From positions 248,001-312,000 of the forward strand of contig JAPFBL010000036.1 of assembly GCA_026182355.1 (NCBI GenBank): a stretch of DNA of 64,000 bases, in the 5' to 3' direction. The stretch is from Hermatobates lingyangjiaoensis. Taxonomy: Eukaryota > Arthropoda > Insecta > Hemiptera > Hermatobatidae. Position numbers and translations under genes: made by a program. Of this stretch, positions 37,019 through 50,600 are shown piece by piece. Positions within the stretch are counted from its first letter, which is position 1, and each line of letters opens with the position of its first letter. The notes under the pieces were generated by a model. It made no database searches. It saw nothing but the letters and a program-made list of their open reading frames with translations, and was not told the origin of the DNA.

Positions 37019-39530
37019 GGCTAAGCGATGAAGAGGTGCTTTGGTCTATTATGAAGCTGTTTTGAGATTCAAAAGTTAAACAAGGCAGGAAAGTTGAATT
37101 CTGTCCTGCATTGTTCGGTTCAATCGTAGTTATTGCTGATTGGCAGTGTTAGTCCAGTGTAAGGTCAAGTGGTTATTATTTCGGACATGTGTTTGTTTTA
37201 ATTGACGCGTAGTAGCTGTGGTGGTTCACATTGAGGGACACGTCCTCCCCAAGGGACGCTGTCTGCCCTGCATTATTAAACCACTCGGCAGCACACGTGC
37301 ACTCACATTCACGTATTTCATTTGTGCCTTTCTCCCTTCTTCTTTTCTTTTAACTAAACTGTTCTATTTCATAATTCTGAATTCAAATATTTATTCTTTC
37401 ATTTATAATTTGGCGTGCCAAACATGTTGTTTTATATCTGATATGGTTATATGTATGCCATATTTCTTTACCCACACATTAACTAAATAAGTCAAAGGCA
37501 CATTTCTTATCTTACCTACTCAAGGTAGATTCATCAGTTAAAAACTTTACAATCGAAATAAATCATTCTTAAACACAGTGTTGAACTAAAGTCACACACA
37601 AACTAAGCGTTAATTTTTTTTTCCTTTTTTTTGAGAAATCATGTTTTAATAATAAATCAGACACATTTAATTTTTGAAACGTAATTATGTTAACACACAT
37701 TTTTCTTTATTATAAAGTAAACAATGTTGAACATGTAAGCATTGTTTAAACATGTTCATAACAATGAACGATGAACATGTTCATTGTTTAAACAACAAAT
37801 GATGAACATTATTAATATTTAGCTGAACATTATAACTGAACTAAAAATTTCATTTTAACGGGCTTGAAGATCAATTTGTTGAGTACTCAACAATGATTTG
37901 TCGAATTACACATTTAATCTATCAGGTAAAATATTCTCCGAAGAAATTAGAATTAATTAAAATTTTAAATGACCCAACATTGTTTAGCCTTAATTCAATC
38001 CACATAATAAATAATAAGTGAGTATTATTTTTTCCAATTTTCTTGTTTCAAATAGGATTTTTGCTTTAATCTTTCATATGCTGGATATAATTATATGGGT
38101 CTATATAAAATTATAATTAAAACACTTCACCTGCATGAGTGTTTTAATTATTTATTTATATGAGTTTATATATTATTATATATTAAAAATAGTATATATT
38201 ATTATTATAAGAGTTTTAATTATTTTCTGGAGACAAAATTTTGGAATGACAAATTTATTTGAAGAAATTGTATCAAATGAAATATCAACAAAACGTTATC
38301 ACATATGTGAATTCTTAAGTATCATATTTTACAATTTATAATTTATGTTTCAAAAATATTTAAAGATAATTTCCAAAAATAGCTCCAACACAAATAATTG
38401 ATATCTGACATACATGGAATGAATTGGTAATAATCACTACGTAAATTGAATCATAGGCATATCATAGAGTATGTCGATTCATATAACTCACTCTCTTGAA
38501 CAAAATCATTCAACTCCTGTCGTTATCTGACTACTCAAAAAACAATAATTGATATATACTATCAATACAAATGAAAAAAAAAACAAATAATTCTGGTTAA
38601 AAAATTCTTTGCTAAGATGTTTAATATTCATCAATTTGTAGATTTGACAAAAAGGTAAACATTGTTATTTTTATAATTGTTGGATTTATCTATTTTGTTT
38701 GCTAAAAATTCAAAGTGTCTGAAAAGTTGAATAAATGCACTTCTATATAATTGCTATTTGATAAATTAACAAAAACAAAATTAAACTCTTGAGGATCTAC
38801 ATAAAACTCTATTTTACATGCATCAATTGTTAGAACAAACAAATATTGATGTTAGTTAATTAATTTTCTATTTAATTTTAGTAATATATTTCTCTAAACG
38901 TAAGCATGTTTTTAACATTTATTTTTGGAACAAAACTAAAGATTTCTTTCATGGTGCAATAATTAAATTATCCTGGTGATATCAGAACCATTGAAAAACT
39001 CATGATTTAGTAAATAATATGATAATCATAATATCACAAAAGAAACCATACAAAATAAGATATATAGTTGTGATAATCAATGACAAAATTTTTCTGACTC
39101 AATATAGGCAAATGTTACTTGACGATGTCATCACAGCAATTACTAAAAAATGAAGTGAAAATTTCTTAAGTTAGTATAGCGACATTGATTTTGTTTATCA
39201 TCAACATAGCAATGGTAATAGCAATGTAACTACTATCAAATTAACTATTAATGTAAAATAATTATTCTACTTTATTTTTAATTTAATCTGTTATTGTTCA
39301 TTACTTATCAAGATTATTAAAAATAGTTCATTGAATTATAAGTTAATTTAATAGAATTTGCTTTATTAATATTTTGGATTTAATCCGATAAATTGTGTAA
39401 ATTAAGGAGTTAATAAGTTAAACATTAGAATTAGAAAATGTGGTTATTGTGTTATATTACCTTAATAATAAGATATTATTATTATCTGTCATACTCGTAC
39501 CTCGTCTAACGGGAATTATAATAAAAATGA
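37019..39530. other. Unassigned DNA with a small dyad cluster
   Basis: A modest GC-richer patch at 37210-37310 has no repeat partner. At about 37721-37792 several overlapping dyads built on catgttca/tgaacatg and aacaatg occur. The remainder is AT-rich with no signal. Confidence 0.4.
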
Positions 39531-39741
39531 CTTTATATTAAAAATAGTATGAATTATTGATTATTTTAAAGGTAAATACATGCATATTGTATAGATAGCC
39601 ACAGAGGTTAGTAAATAATAATAATATCATATTTATTAACAAAAATACTTCAGTTTCAATTTACTAACCACTGTGTCACCAAGAATATGCATGTATTTAC
39701 CTTTACAATAATCAATAATTTATGTTATTTTTACTATAAAG
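39531..39741. repeat. Foldback (MITE-like) element
   Basis: Arms 39531-39615 and 39660-39741 are complementary over about 80 bp with scattered mismatches (core aaaggtaaatacatgcatat), with a 44-bp centre. The outermost bases are ctttata/tataaag. The inner arm ends 'cagtggttagtaaa' resemble a tRNA A box, which may be chance. Confidence 0.85.
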
Positions 39742-42700
39742 AAATTTTTACTTATAATCCCTATGTAAATTTTCAAATGTATAGAAAAACAGAAGTGTAA
39801 AAATAAAATATTACTTGTTTGGACAAAATGTTGGGTAAAGTGACCCACATGTAATTTCTAGGCTCCAATATAACCCACAATCAATAGGAATGCTACGGAC
39901 AGTAGAATATACAGTGCATCTGTGGCTATTTTTATTAAGATCTGTCTAATGATGCCTGTTATCGAATAACTGTAAAGTTTTATTTTAGACTTATACAAAT
40001 GTCTATATTATAATCCTTTCAATAAAAAAATTTGACTCAATTGATTCCAAATGAGTGAAAGCTTAGGATTATTCAAGTCTTTTTTGTTTTACTTTCACAA
40101 ACACTATTTATTACTTAAAGAGAATAATGTGATATAATTTTTAACTTAGCAAAACACACAGGTTAATATGTTCTCCAATTAATATATATTAACATAGCAT
40201 AGAATAAATATATTTCATCTGCAGAATATATCTGTTTTCTTAAGTTGAGAGAAGCTATCATTAAAACTTATGAGTTTTATTGCAATGTTTCAATATTGAT
40301 TATTAAATCACTTTGAAGTGTAATTTTGAAACCTTACTGACCAAATTGATTCAACGGTTATAATTAATGCAAGCCTAATAGGATTAGTACACTGAAACAG
40401 GCTCCCTTTTCCTTTGTTGCCAATAATTCAAGTTAATTAAGTGAAATGTAGTCTGCATTGAAGCAAATTCTTAGCATTAGGTAGAGTTGCATTCTATCAT
40501 ACTCATCAAAAAGATTTGAACAAATCAGTTCTAAATTATCATTTTATAATTTATAAAATATTCATACTTAGTAGTGAATGTTAGTAGAATGAGGACTGTA
40601 TGACTATGTTTCACTTTGACACAGATAGTACAGATAAATTTACAGTATCACTATTTTATTCTACTAAGTTATTCCAAGCCTTATGTACACAAATGCAGAT
40701 TTGAATCTATAATGATATTCATGAGCATACATTTTGATATATTGTCATATTTAAATAATTTGATGTTTTTTGAATCCACTTTAATATTTTTTTAATAATG
40801 TTTATTCACGTGTAAGAGGTGTGTCAATTTCTAAAGTATAAAAACTTGCTGTAATCACATCGCTTGACAGGCCTTGAAAAGAACATTAGATATATATTTT
40901 GTATACAATTGGTATACAAAAGAATGCTATTTCTTTATACTGAAGCAAAAAAACTCATTCTAGTTCATTCAAAATGTGCACATTTTTTTTTCCAATTTCC
41001 TAACCAAATAGAAATAAAATCATATTTCATTATTGTCTTAACAATAAGAAGTAAAGCTTTTTAAGTTTCGCTGGAAGTCGTGAACAAGATTTGTTGATAT
41101 CAATTACATTGAAATATAAAATTGTCTAATAAGTAATTTAGTAGAAGAAAACATTATCTGTTATGAAAAAGAAGAGTGATAATAATGCAAATTAAATCAA
41201 TTTCATTTTTTTCGTTTTGACGTACCCTAGGTTAAGTTTCGATGTTTTTTCATGCAATCTGTAGGATCGTAATCCTAAATGCTGGAAGGGTTAAACTGTT
41301 CTACAACTTGAGTGTAATGATGAGTTGTTAAGTATTCCAGTATTATTATGGGTGGGCAGTATTCAGTAGCAGTATGTCAATTACGATCTTGTTTTCTGTT
41401 TTCTTAACTGCCAAAAATACAGCTTTGTACTTTAAAATTACTACAGGTTTTACGTTACAATTATCAAAAAAAAATTGAATTAATAGTTTGATAACAGTAA
41501 GTTTTAAATAATTGTTTCATTATTATTTGTAAGAATGAAATTATTAACTTAAGATTTGTTCGAAGTATTCTAATCACGAAACTGTTGACAATGCCTGACA
41601 GGTGGTGATAAAATTCAGTTTACAAAAAATACAATTTTAGCTCATTTATTGAATATATAAATATATTTTTTTCAAAACTATTACTTATAGAAGATGAATT
41701 CGTTTTAAGCATTTACACAAAACGTGTATATCATTTTGAAGACAGCAATAACTTTATCTATGGGAAGAGGTAAAATGGTTCAAAAAAATTAATATATAAA
41801 ACAATAAAAAAATAATTTGAACACCTAACTATCGTTTTCAGATCAATATCGCAGTCAGATTCTAGAAGCATGACAAATGTCGGTAAATAGTTTTAAAATA
41901 TCTGATATTAATCCTAAATAATATTATATTTATTGTTAAAAAATTAACATTTTTTATTTTATTTATCTTTTTCTCTGCAACAACAATGTGAACACTCTGC
42001 TTCAAGTAAGAACTTTTGAAAAATAAATTAAATGTTGACTTAATGATGGGGACTTGGAATTGAGAATGTACTTTTAAAGACTGACATAAAACCTCCCTTT
42101 TCGATTGCAATCACCCAATCAGTACCTTACATCAGGAGTGGCCAAACATTCTAAATAGATCGTTAGTTTAGTTAGGAAAGTTTAACTACAGGTTAATGTG
42201 GTCTTATTAGAATCCATTCACAAACTGATGAACTTCCTAATGAGACAAACATTTTTTAATTTATGATTATATATAAATATATCAAAATTATCTATACTTT
42301 CTTTTACGCTAGAAAAAAATATATAGATACATCAACACAAAATAATTAGTAAATTGATTATATAAAAGTATATAATACTTTACTACCGTCTTCAAGGTAC
42401 TAATATTAGTAGTAGTGCCAATATATTGCCGAACAGATAAACTAAAATATAGCAAAAACTAAATGTGTTATCAAAGTGTTTTATATTATATTCACACCGC
42501 TTGATAGATGGGATTCATGTTTTACCAAAAGTTTGGTGGTATAGTGAAAATGTCCGTGTTATTGGCGGGCAATATTACAGGATGAAAAAGTCACAGTATT
42601 GACCAAATTTAGATTTGAGATAACATTTTCATCTCATAACTAGTACTTAAATACTTCTGTAAGTTACTTTAGAAGACTTTGGGAATTTATTGGAACTGAT

Positions 42701-43141
42701 GGAGCATTAACATAAAAAAACGCATTTTCCGTGAGTAAGAAAAATCACTTTATTCAACTCGTCCCATGAGATTGGAGGAAAGTAGCCTTTGATTATGTTT
42801 ATTGTTAGCATAAAAAGATATGTAAAATGTTTTCAAAAGAACATAATAAAAAAATAAAAGTACATAATAAATAAAAAAAAGTACTTCAGACCTTAATTGA
42901 GAATAGCACATAGAATCAAAATACGAATAGAAAGTTAGTTCTCAATTTATCGGACAAAATATTAGACAATAATACTGTAGCATTAGGATATGATTTAAAT
43001 TTTGTTCCTAAGACTAGAAATTTAAATTATGCTCAGGTTTCTAAAGGTTTTTGTAACACTGATAAATTAAATAATATAGTTATTAATCTATAAATAATTT
43101 AAAAGGAATAGTATAGGGACTTTCACACGAACAAGGCGTGT
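39742..43141. other. Unassigned AT-rich DNA; hAT-like terminus at 42133
   Basis: The only named word is CAGGAGTGGCCAAAC at 42133-42147, which looks like a hAT terminal repeat. I did not find its partner. Several open stretches of 60-80 codons have biased, domain-free peptides. Confidence 0.35.
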
Positions 43142-43351
43142 ATCCAGATTGTTCAAAATAAGTGTGCCCGCCTTATAGCCAGGGCTCCTTGGTACGCCCG
43201 TAATGTTGATATTCACCATGATTTGAAAATGGAATCCATAGATACCTAGATCACCCGACTTAATACCAATGAAGACAACAAACTATCTACCCATCCAAAC
43301 CTCCTTGTACAAACTCTAAATCCTGTCGCCAACCTTCCTCAACCTCACTGA
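43142..43351 (+). pseudogene. Jockey-type non-LTR retrotransposon, ORF2 C-terminus
   Basis: One frame runs from 43142 to the TGA at 43349-43351 with a single internal stop (tag, about 43247). It reads QIVQNKCARLIARAPWYARN, then DIHHDLKMESI, the stop, ITRLNTNEDNKL, and THPNLLVQTL. Jockey-superfamily ORF2 tails have this order: QNK..R...APWYVRN, ..H.DL......, .IT......, HPN.L. It is the best preserved LINE remnant here and probably the same family as 9827-9949. The following 150-200 bp are likely its 3' UTR, and no poly-A or target repeat is clear. Confidence 0.8.
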
Positions 43352-45289
43352 ATAATTACTTCATCCAGTGACTATCTGACTACCTTTCCAGTTCATGACT
43401 CAAAGCATTAAAAACTATGACTAACAAGACCACATGACCGTGAATACGACATCATTAATGTACAGACTAACTTAATATCCGACTTGAATTACTGACACTC
43501 CATGTTATAGTAGCACAGTAGTCAAGCAGTAGAAGCCCTCTGGTCTGGATCTGCTAGTTACGACGTGCACTATAGTGCGCGGTTATATTCGTTGGTCGTG
43601 TCGTTGGTTGGACTTTCACTTTAAAATTATTTCATCTTAAAACCGATGCTGTTAGTGCACCTAGATGTTTTTTGAGTCTTATTCGAAACGTAAAGATAAT
43701 ACTATCAAAATTACTACAACCGACTTTCTTGAAGTTAAAATATTAAGCTCAATATTCCCTAGTCTTAGTATAATTGATATTACTTAAATACAACCCTTAC
43801 ATATACTCTATCATAAAATCTGTCCACAGTCTGAATGAATGCGTAAATTAGAATAGTTATGTAGGATACATTGGTTATGACGCTCAGTGTCACAATGATA
43901 TTATTATCATCGTTTTGCTAGATAACTTATTTAAATGTGTTATAGCACATCAAATAAGTGTACCCATAATAAAATAAATAAAAGTGGATTAAACTATAAA
44001 TTGTACTTTATTTAGATGTTTCATCTGTAGGTCTCCTTCAATGTACTATAACTGATAATTAGCAGAACACTTTGAATTCCGGACGGTGTAAATACTCACT
44101 TGCAGAAATACTCCCAGCTGCTTTTTTCTTTTGATATTCTTTCAGCTAATTTCTCTCATTTGTCTTTTTTTAGGAATCTTATGAAACTTTTCAAAACTTT
44201 CAAGTTTGTAGTGTCGCACCAAACTAAAACTTTGTTGAAATATTTTTGTAACATCCCTTTATTTACACCATGTTTTTTAAAACTTTCTGAAAGAGCTAAA
44301 GAAGAACTAATTGCAAGATTTCTTTCACTTCATTGATTTCTATAAAATTCAGTATTTACCTGAAAATGGCAATCTAAAAATAACATAATATTATTCAATT
44401 TTGAGATTTATAAAAATGTGCATAACTTAATTACAACTTTCTTAATTACCATTTTATGCCTCTTTTTTTCAATAATAGTAGAAATAAGCTATTTACAATG
44501 CTTTTTTTGTTAATCTCAAGTAATATAAAGTACCCAATCCATCAACATATATTAAGATAATTCAATATTATACCATTTTTTCTATTGGAGTAACGTTTAA
44601 CTTCTGCTGCAGCTGTAGAGTTGAAGTTGTTGAAACAGAGGGAAAACTGCAAATTGAAAGATTAGAGGAGTAAGGAAAAGGAAAGTGATTAAAGCATTTG
44701 GACATAAACTAAGGAGTTTTGAAGTTTGAATAGTTTCAGACTATGTTGCGAAAATAATTAAGAAACCAGTCACCAATCCTTCACATTTCAGAAGTCCTTC
44801 AGGCGATTTAGAAAAAAAACTAAATTCATGCGATTTCTACTTCATTGTAGAAAACTTGGTTTAGAATAGATCCTTCCGAATGGTATTCAATACGATAAAT
44901 ACCCTTAGCATCACCTTGGCTATAGACTGAAATTGGTGAACCTTTTGGGTTAAGAGGGTACTTCACCCACCCACTGAGGCAATTACATTTTCTTTAATTA
45001 AATAACCATAAACCCATGATTAATAATCTGATACGATACTTGATAAAAAGTTTCTATCTCCTTTGAAAAGACCAAACATTCCTTGAAAAATCTGGACTCG
45101 ATGGTCCTCTATAATTAGGCATCCATAAATTTCGCCACAACGCTTTCATTGTTCAAGTCTTATTGATTAATTTTGTTTTGTCACAAACTTGAAGGAACAT
45201 TTATTAACATGTTTTCGAATTTCGTGAATCAGAATAAATGTTCAGATGTAGTCCAAAAATAATTAGTGTAAGTATGGAATGCTCCTTAA
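43352..45289. other. Unassigned DNA
   Basis: The beginning is likely LINE 3' UTR. Nothing else is supported. An open stretch at 44100-44336 has an AT-driven, domain-free peptide. Confidence 0.35.
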
Positions 45290-45614
45290 CTGAAATTAAA
45301 ACCACTGGTAACTTAGCTCAGGGAGGCGTGTAGTTGCTTCTATTGTATTGTGTTTTTGACAATTTAAATAATCAAAGTTTTGAAACGCAAGTTTATTGAG
45401 ACAACCGCGATATTCCAAGGGGATCAATGCTTTAAATACTACTGTTGAACGAATGTGGCTGAGTTTACTTGTGCAGAATTTTGCCGACAAACCGGCAGAC
45501 AGAATTTTTTCTAAGGGTGGATTCGATTTCTATAATGTATGAAACGTGTAGATAACTTGAACTGAGACAGTTCTAAGCAATTTACATACAAAACCTTTCT
45601 TTTATTTATATAGA
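45290..45614 (-). mobile_element. Helitron 5' end fragment
   Basis: On the minus strand the segment begins TCTATATAAATAAAAG at 45614, the usual Helitron 5' end (TC start, AT-rich). It then shares 'atccacccttagaaaaa' and 'aagtaaactcagccac' with the Helitron at 54931-56323. A minus-strand open stretch (45296-45490) covers the inner part but has no domain. The 3' hairpin and CTAG end are not seen, so the copy is 3' truncated. Confidence 0.7.
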
Positions 45615-47330
45615 TAAAACAAATGAAGTAATTAAATATATTGTCTATGAATTTGGTATTTAATCTACAGAATAGACTGATTAAAATAAAATAAAACCTC
45701 AATTGACTATAAACTTGTTGTTTTATTTAATATAGGATCATTGAGTACATTCAATCTTATACTCCTAACAATATCGACTGTATTATTGTTTCTCTACGAG
45801 CACTATCAATACTTGTTAAGTATAGTTTTCATTTTCAATAAGCGAAAAGCTGATAAAACAGAATAACAAGTGAAAGTTAGGAATCATTTTTCAGTACTTT
45901 CAAACATATTAAATTCATAACTTTTAATTTTAAATTTATTCTACACTAGAATTAACTCAAATATGTAATAACATGATGAAAATTCAATTCATTTGTCCCA
46001 GTAGGACTATTACATTTTGCTAATTAATATGGAAATTTATTTGCGAAGTGGTTTGGATCTGGTGGACGCATGTAAGGTATCTCTAAATGACTGCGACAGA
46101 TTAACTAAATAAACACGTTGGATATGCATAGCTTTCATGCTTGGTTTTTGAAATTTCAATTTCCCATCATTAACCCTGTCAAGTAACATTCACAGTAGCT
46201 AAAATTAGTCACCACTAATAAAATATGATATTAATTAATATACTAGGTAAACCAAACGCATTGCACTTTCCCTATGTCATGCATTTTTTATAAAGTGATC
46301 AATATCTTAGGTCCTCTTAACGCAATACATGAACAAGTACATATACAAAGAAATATACAATAGCATATTATGTGTGTATTAAATATAGTTTGATGTTCTT
46401 GAAGTATATTTTTTAAATAGAATACATGATATCCAGTGTTTGGTGGAACTTTTGAGATTGCACAAAAATAACAAAAACTGTTGAACCCATTTAAGAAATA
46501 TATCAAACATAACTGAAGTTATGTGCTTAAGAAAATCTTCATGATTTTGATTAATGAAATCTTGATGATTATTCAATTAAAGAGCTTCAGGTAAATTAAA
46601 ATCATATTATTTTAATTTAATTTGAAGTAGTAGAGAAAAGATTAAAAATAATCAGCAAATGAAATATGACCACGAATCCAGAAAAGAGATTGGAACTGAA
46701 AATTATCACTTAATTACTGAGATTCAGAGTTGCATGCAACAGAAGTAAGTCCACGATTTCTAAACCGGGTAATTGTAGTTTTCATGTTAAAGTACCTATA
46801 ATTAAGTTTATAGTGCTTGGCGAACAGCACAATGAATCGTTAAGGTTTAAGAATTCTCATGGAACATTATGGCAAATAGTGAGTTTCCACCCAATGTTCA
46901 AAAATTGATCTGTTTAAAATCTTGTGTAGTTATTGATGCATTGTAAATTTTATAGGTCCCAAAGGTTACGTACTCTAATTATGAAATAGCTTAGCATTTT
47001 TACTGCAAAGGTATAAAAATAAAATTTTAACATGACCCTTAAAATTATAATGTATAATCCTATAAATTATGATTTCTACGCTTTGAGAAACCATGTATAT
47101 TAAAAGAGAGCTATGCTACTCTAAGAAATATGTTTTCTATCACCTAAAAAAAACTTGAGATGTTTAAGTAATCAAAGAAAATACGGATAGTTGCTAACAA
47201 ATAAAAACATCCTGTATTGATTGCTTCAACTTATTTGGTGAAAGCAATGAAATTTTGGAGGTTCTATCTCTAATTTAAAACAATTTTTTGAACATAGGTG
47301 CATATGCAAAAAACCTATGTTAATACATGT
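45615..47330. other. Unassigned AT-rich DNA
   Basis: No supported feature. Confidence 0.45.
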
Positions 47331-47390
47331 AAAAAAATTGGAGTTCTCTACACAGAACTTTACTATAAGTGAAAATAATATCAAAGGACT
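47331..47390 (+). repeat. Family T, 5' end fragment
   Basis: 'aaaaaattggagttct' followed by 'ctttactataagtgaaaa' and 'taatatcaaa' mirrors the first 60 bp of the copies at 1129 and 21588. Confidence 0.6.
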
Positions 47391-48189
47391 GATCACCATT
47401 TGGTTGTGGATTTTATTTTAAAAGTAACATCGTATTCACATAATTAATAGAGTATCAACTGTGGCAGTAATAATTTTGCAGTTATAAAAAAACTGGAATC
47501 TTTGATTAAACATGTTATTGCTATTATTCATCTGAAGCACTAAAAATATAGGATCCGCTCTCTGTGACTTACGGGTCATATGTAGACTCCCATGGTTGTT
47601 TTTAAATTCAAATCACGTATTATGTTATGAAGTTGATATTGTCATTAATTTAAACTCTGTCTAATTTATTTACTTATATATATATTTGTGATAGTAAAAA
47701 TAAAATATATACTGGCAGACAAATTTGTTTGTAATGAAAAATATTATTACCAATAATTGAAAGTTGTAAGCTTTTGTGCATTTTTAGAATTCTGTCTTTT
47801 ATTAATACATTTTTTTTAGTAGTTTTAAAAAGAGTTTATAAAAATATGATGTCCACATAAATCACGATACTGGCAAAATAGCAGAACTTATGGTAGAAAT
47901 ATGTATTACTGTTCAATATGTACATTGAAACAGTTTAGTAACGGTTTTCTTGTAATATGTATTCTATGATATCTATTATATTTAGAATATTGTGAATACT
48001 GATTAGTAATTTGAAATTGTTATGAGATAGTTTTCATTTCTTTCATTTAAGTGATTTGTTTTTTTTTTCTTAATAGGGTTTGGTAGAAAGTATTTTGTGT
48101 TGCTTGATTGTGTGCATTGGGTAAGGCTTTTGCCTGTTAATTTCAACATTTCTATATATTCATATATAGACTGTGTAGAATTGGTGAAA
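47391..48189. other. Unassigned AT-rich DNA
   Basis: Nothing recognisable. Confidence 0.4.
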
Positions 48190-48480
48190 TATTGCAGTGG
48201 GGTAGTTATGCTGATGCAGAAGCAATGAGGCTGGGGCGGTTCGCAGAACAGGCCGGCTGGTCACTTCTATTTGCATATACACCCTCCCCTGGCACGGCTC
48301 CTCCATAAATTCCACCACTATTATTTCGTCTTAATTTAGCGCCAACCCTGTTGAAAATTAAGGTGCCCTCTTACCCATTTGCACCCCAGGTGACGTAGCT
48401 CTCTCTGGTCCATCTACTCCCTCCCTCTCTCTTTCACTTTCTCTCTTTCAATACCTCCCCCCCAACACTCTAGTCAAGTT
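48190..48480. promoter_or_regulatory. GC-richer island, candidate enhancer or promoter
   Basis: The clearest of the islands. It carries an ATTTGCAT octamer (POU-type), a CCATAAA word, several TAATT/AATTAA homeodomain-type cores, a CAGGTGACGTAG word and a long CT-rich run (tccctccctctctctttcac). No coding frame and no copy in the window. The cluster resembles conserved developmental regulatory DNA, but conservation cannot be tested here. Confidence 0.3.
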
Positions 48481-48615
48481 AAGCTGAATTAACATAGAAG
48501 TATTCTTCACTTTTTTTATACATCCACATATAAATTTTCTTTTTTTGTTTCAATGATACAGTCATAATATTTAAATATTAAATATTTCAGTATTTCTATG
48601 ATATTGAGAAATATG

Positions 48616-49320
48616 TTCGTTTCATATCCGAATTTCTGTGAGTACTTTAACTATGCTATAAAATTTATTTTATGGCATAAACATTTATATCAAAATTATT
48701 TAATATCATTTGCTATTATAGTATTATTGAATAATAATTAAATAATAATTCTCGTCAAAGTTATAAAAGTACTTCATTATTTTCAAAAATTATTTGTTAC
48801 TTTCTTTCTTGATCATTCTCTCTCAAAACTTCTCATATTTCAGCCACTCACATATTAGAATCTCTCGTTCATATCCGATTTCTGTGAGTACTTAACAAGT
48901 GCTTAATAGAAATTATTTTATGCATAAATCACTTTATTTCTACACATAATTCAATATCATTTGCTATTATAGTAATTGTTTAATAATATTAACATAATAA
49001 TTTTCAGTAAATTATAAAAAGTATCATTGTCTAAAAAAATCCATTTGTTAGTTACTTTGAATTCTTACTCAACTTTATTCACGCCATCAATTTGAAATAC
49101 ATTTGTCAGGCTCTTTCACTACAATGTCTTATAGAACATCATAAATCACTTTATTTGTACATAAATTCAAACTCTATTATAAAATGTTTAAAATATTACA
49201 AACAATTTTCAGTTAATATAACAAATATCATAGTCTAAAAAAAATCCATTGCGTAAGTTACTAAGAACTTACCCTTTATCACCATCAAATTTGAAATACA
49301 TTTTGTAGGCTTCACGTTAA
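48616..49320. repeat. Degenerate tandem repeat, two to three units of roughly 200-250 bp
   Basis: 'ttcatatccgaatttctgtgag' is split between 48621 and 48868 in near-identical form. 'atcatttgctattatagta' recurs in both units. 'cataaatcactttattt' and 'aaaaaatccattt/gcgt' link the second unit to a third. 'tttgaaatacatttt' recurs at 49091 and 49289. Confidence 0.7.
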
Positions 49321-50200
49321 TTCTTATAGTAAGAGTATTTCTTTTTTTCAAGGGTAGTATCAATTGTCAAGAAAGTATTACAAAGTATTTGTCAGATTTA
49401 TTTGTATAAAATAAGAGAAGTGACAATCATTCTTGGTGATAGATATCAAATTGAAGAAAAAAAATAAGAAGGTTGGAAATTATGGGACTAAAATGTGTTG
49501 GGTGAGCGAATATTTAAATAAATATTTAGCTTACTGCAAGGTTACAACCTTCAAGAAAATATCCTACTTATGATACCGTTTGATGAAATGACGAATATGA
49601 GCATCCTCTCAGAGTTCTTAGCTTTCAATTTTGTTGATATAATTATTTATATATACATTTGTCAAATTTGTAGCTGTCCGTTTTGTATTAAAATATTGTT
49701 AAAAATAAGTTAATATTTAACTGAAACTTGCTTCCTTATATGTCTCTCTAGTTTTCTGAATATCATTCTTGTTACTACATCACACTATAGATTCACTTCC
49801 AATTGTCAACCGATTTATCCTGACTAGCCATTACGAAAGAATGAATAAGTTTCAAAATATTTAATTATTATATATAAGGATATATGCATAATACTGAATA
49901 CTTCGAAGGGATTAATCGTACTGTTATTGTTTTCCAAAACGATGATGATAAAATGAATTAGGTGGTCTTTGCTACTATTTGGACAGGTCCAATTTTTCTT
50001 TGAGTTGATCTAAGCAATTTTCAGACTTTCTCATTATTTTATAATTGCGTATTAGTATATATAGCTTCTTTTGTTAAATAAGTATGGCTTCTGTTGATTT
50101 GAGCCATGCTGCTCCTGTACTTTTAAATATTTCCAATCTCCTACAAGCGATATTCTTAAAAACAAATACAAAGCATGATAAGTAAGTCTTTCGTAAAATC
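49321..50200. other. Unassigned AT-rich DNA
   Basis: No supported feature. Confidence 0.45.
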
Positions 50201-50203
50201 ACA

Positions 50204-50264
<61 letters not shown>

Positions 50265-50267
50265 ATA
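50201..50267. repeat. Compound (CA)n-(TA)n microsatellite
   Basis: CA repeats to about 50234, followed by TA repeats with one phase slip. Confidence 0.95.
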
Positions 50268-50501
50268 AAATATAGGTATTGTTTTCTTGACCACTAATAA
50301 ACCCTTTTTTCTTATTGGAGTTTTGTCAGATTAATAACGGAAAATAAACTCTTCTGCCAACTTTCGTCTTATATTTTAAGACATCTTCAGGGACTATAAA
50401 CTAAAAGAACAAATGGACATTTGTCCATATCTAACTTACAATCATCATAAAATTCAGAAAACGTAATTTGAATTTGTATGTGACAATATATAATAAAGGT
50501 A

Positions 50502-50573
50502 GTGTGTGTGTGTGTGATGATGTGTGTGTGTGAATTTGTATATAATATATTATCATATATATATATATATATA
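50502..50573. repeat. GT-rich run and (TA)n tract
   Basis: GT repeats interrupted by gatgat, then after a short spacer (TA)n at about 50552-50573, near the left edge of the large palindrome. Confidence 0.9.
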
Positions 50574-50600
50574 TTTGGGGAGCAAGGCCTTATTTATACA

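Noticed and set aside
44100..44336. Open stretch of 78 codons
   Set aside because: Phe/Leu/Lys-rich peptide typical of AT-rich noncoding DNA. No family recognised.
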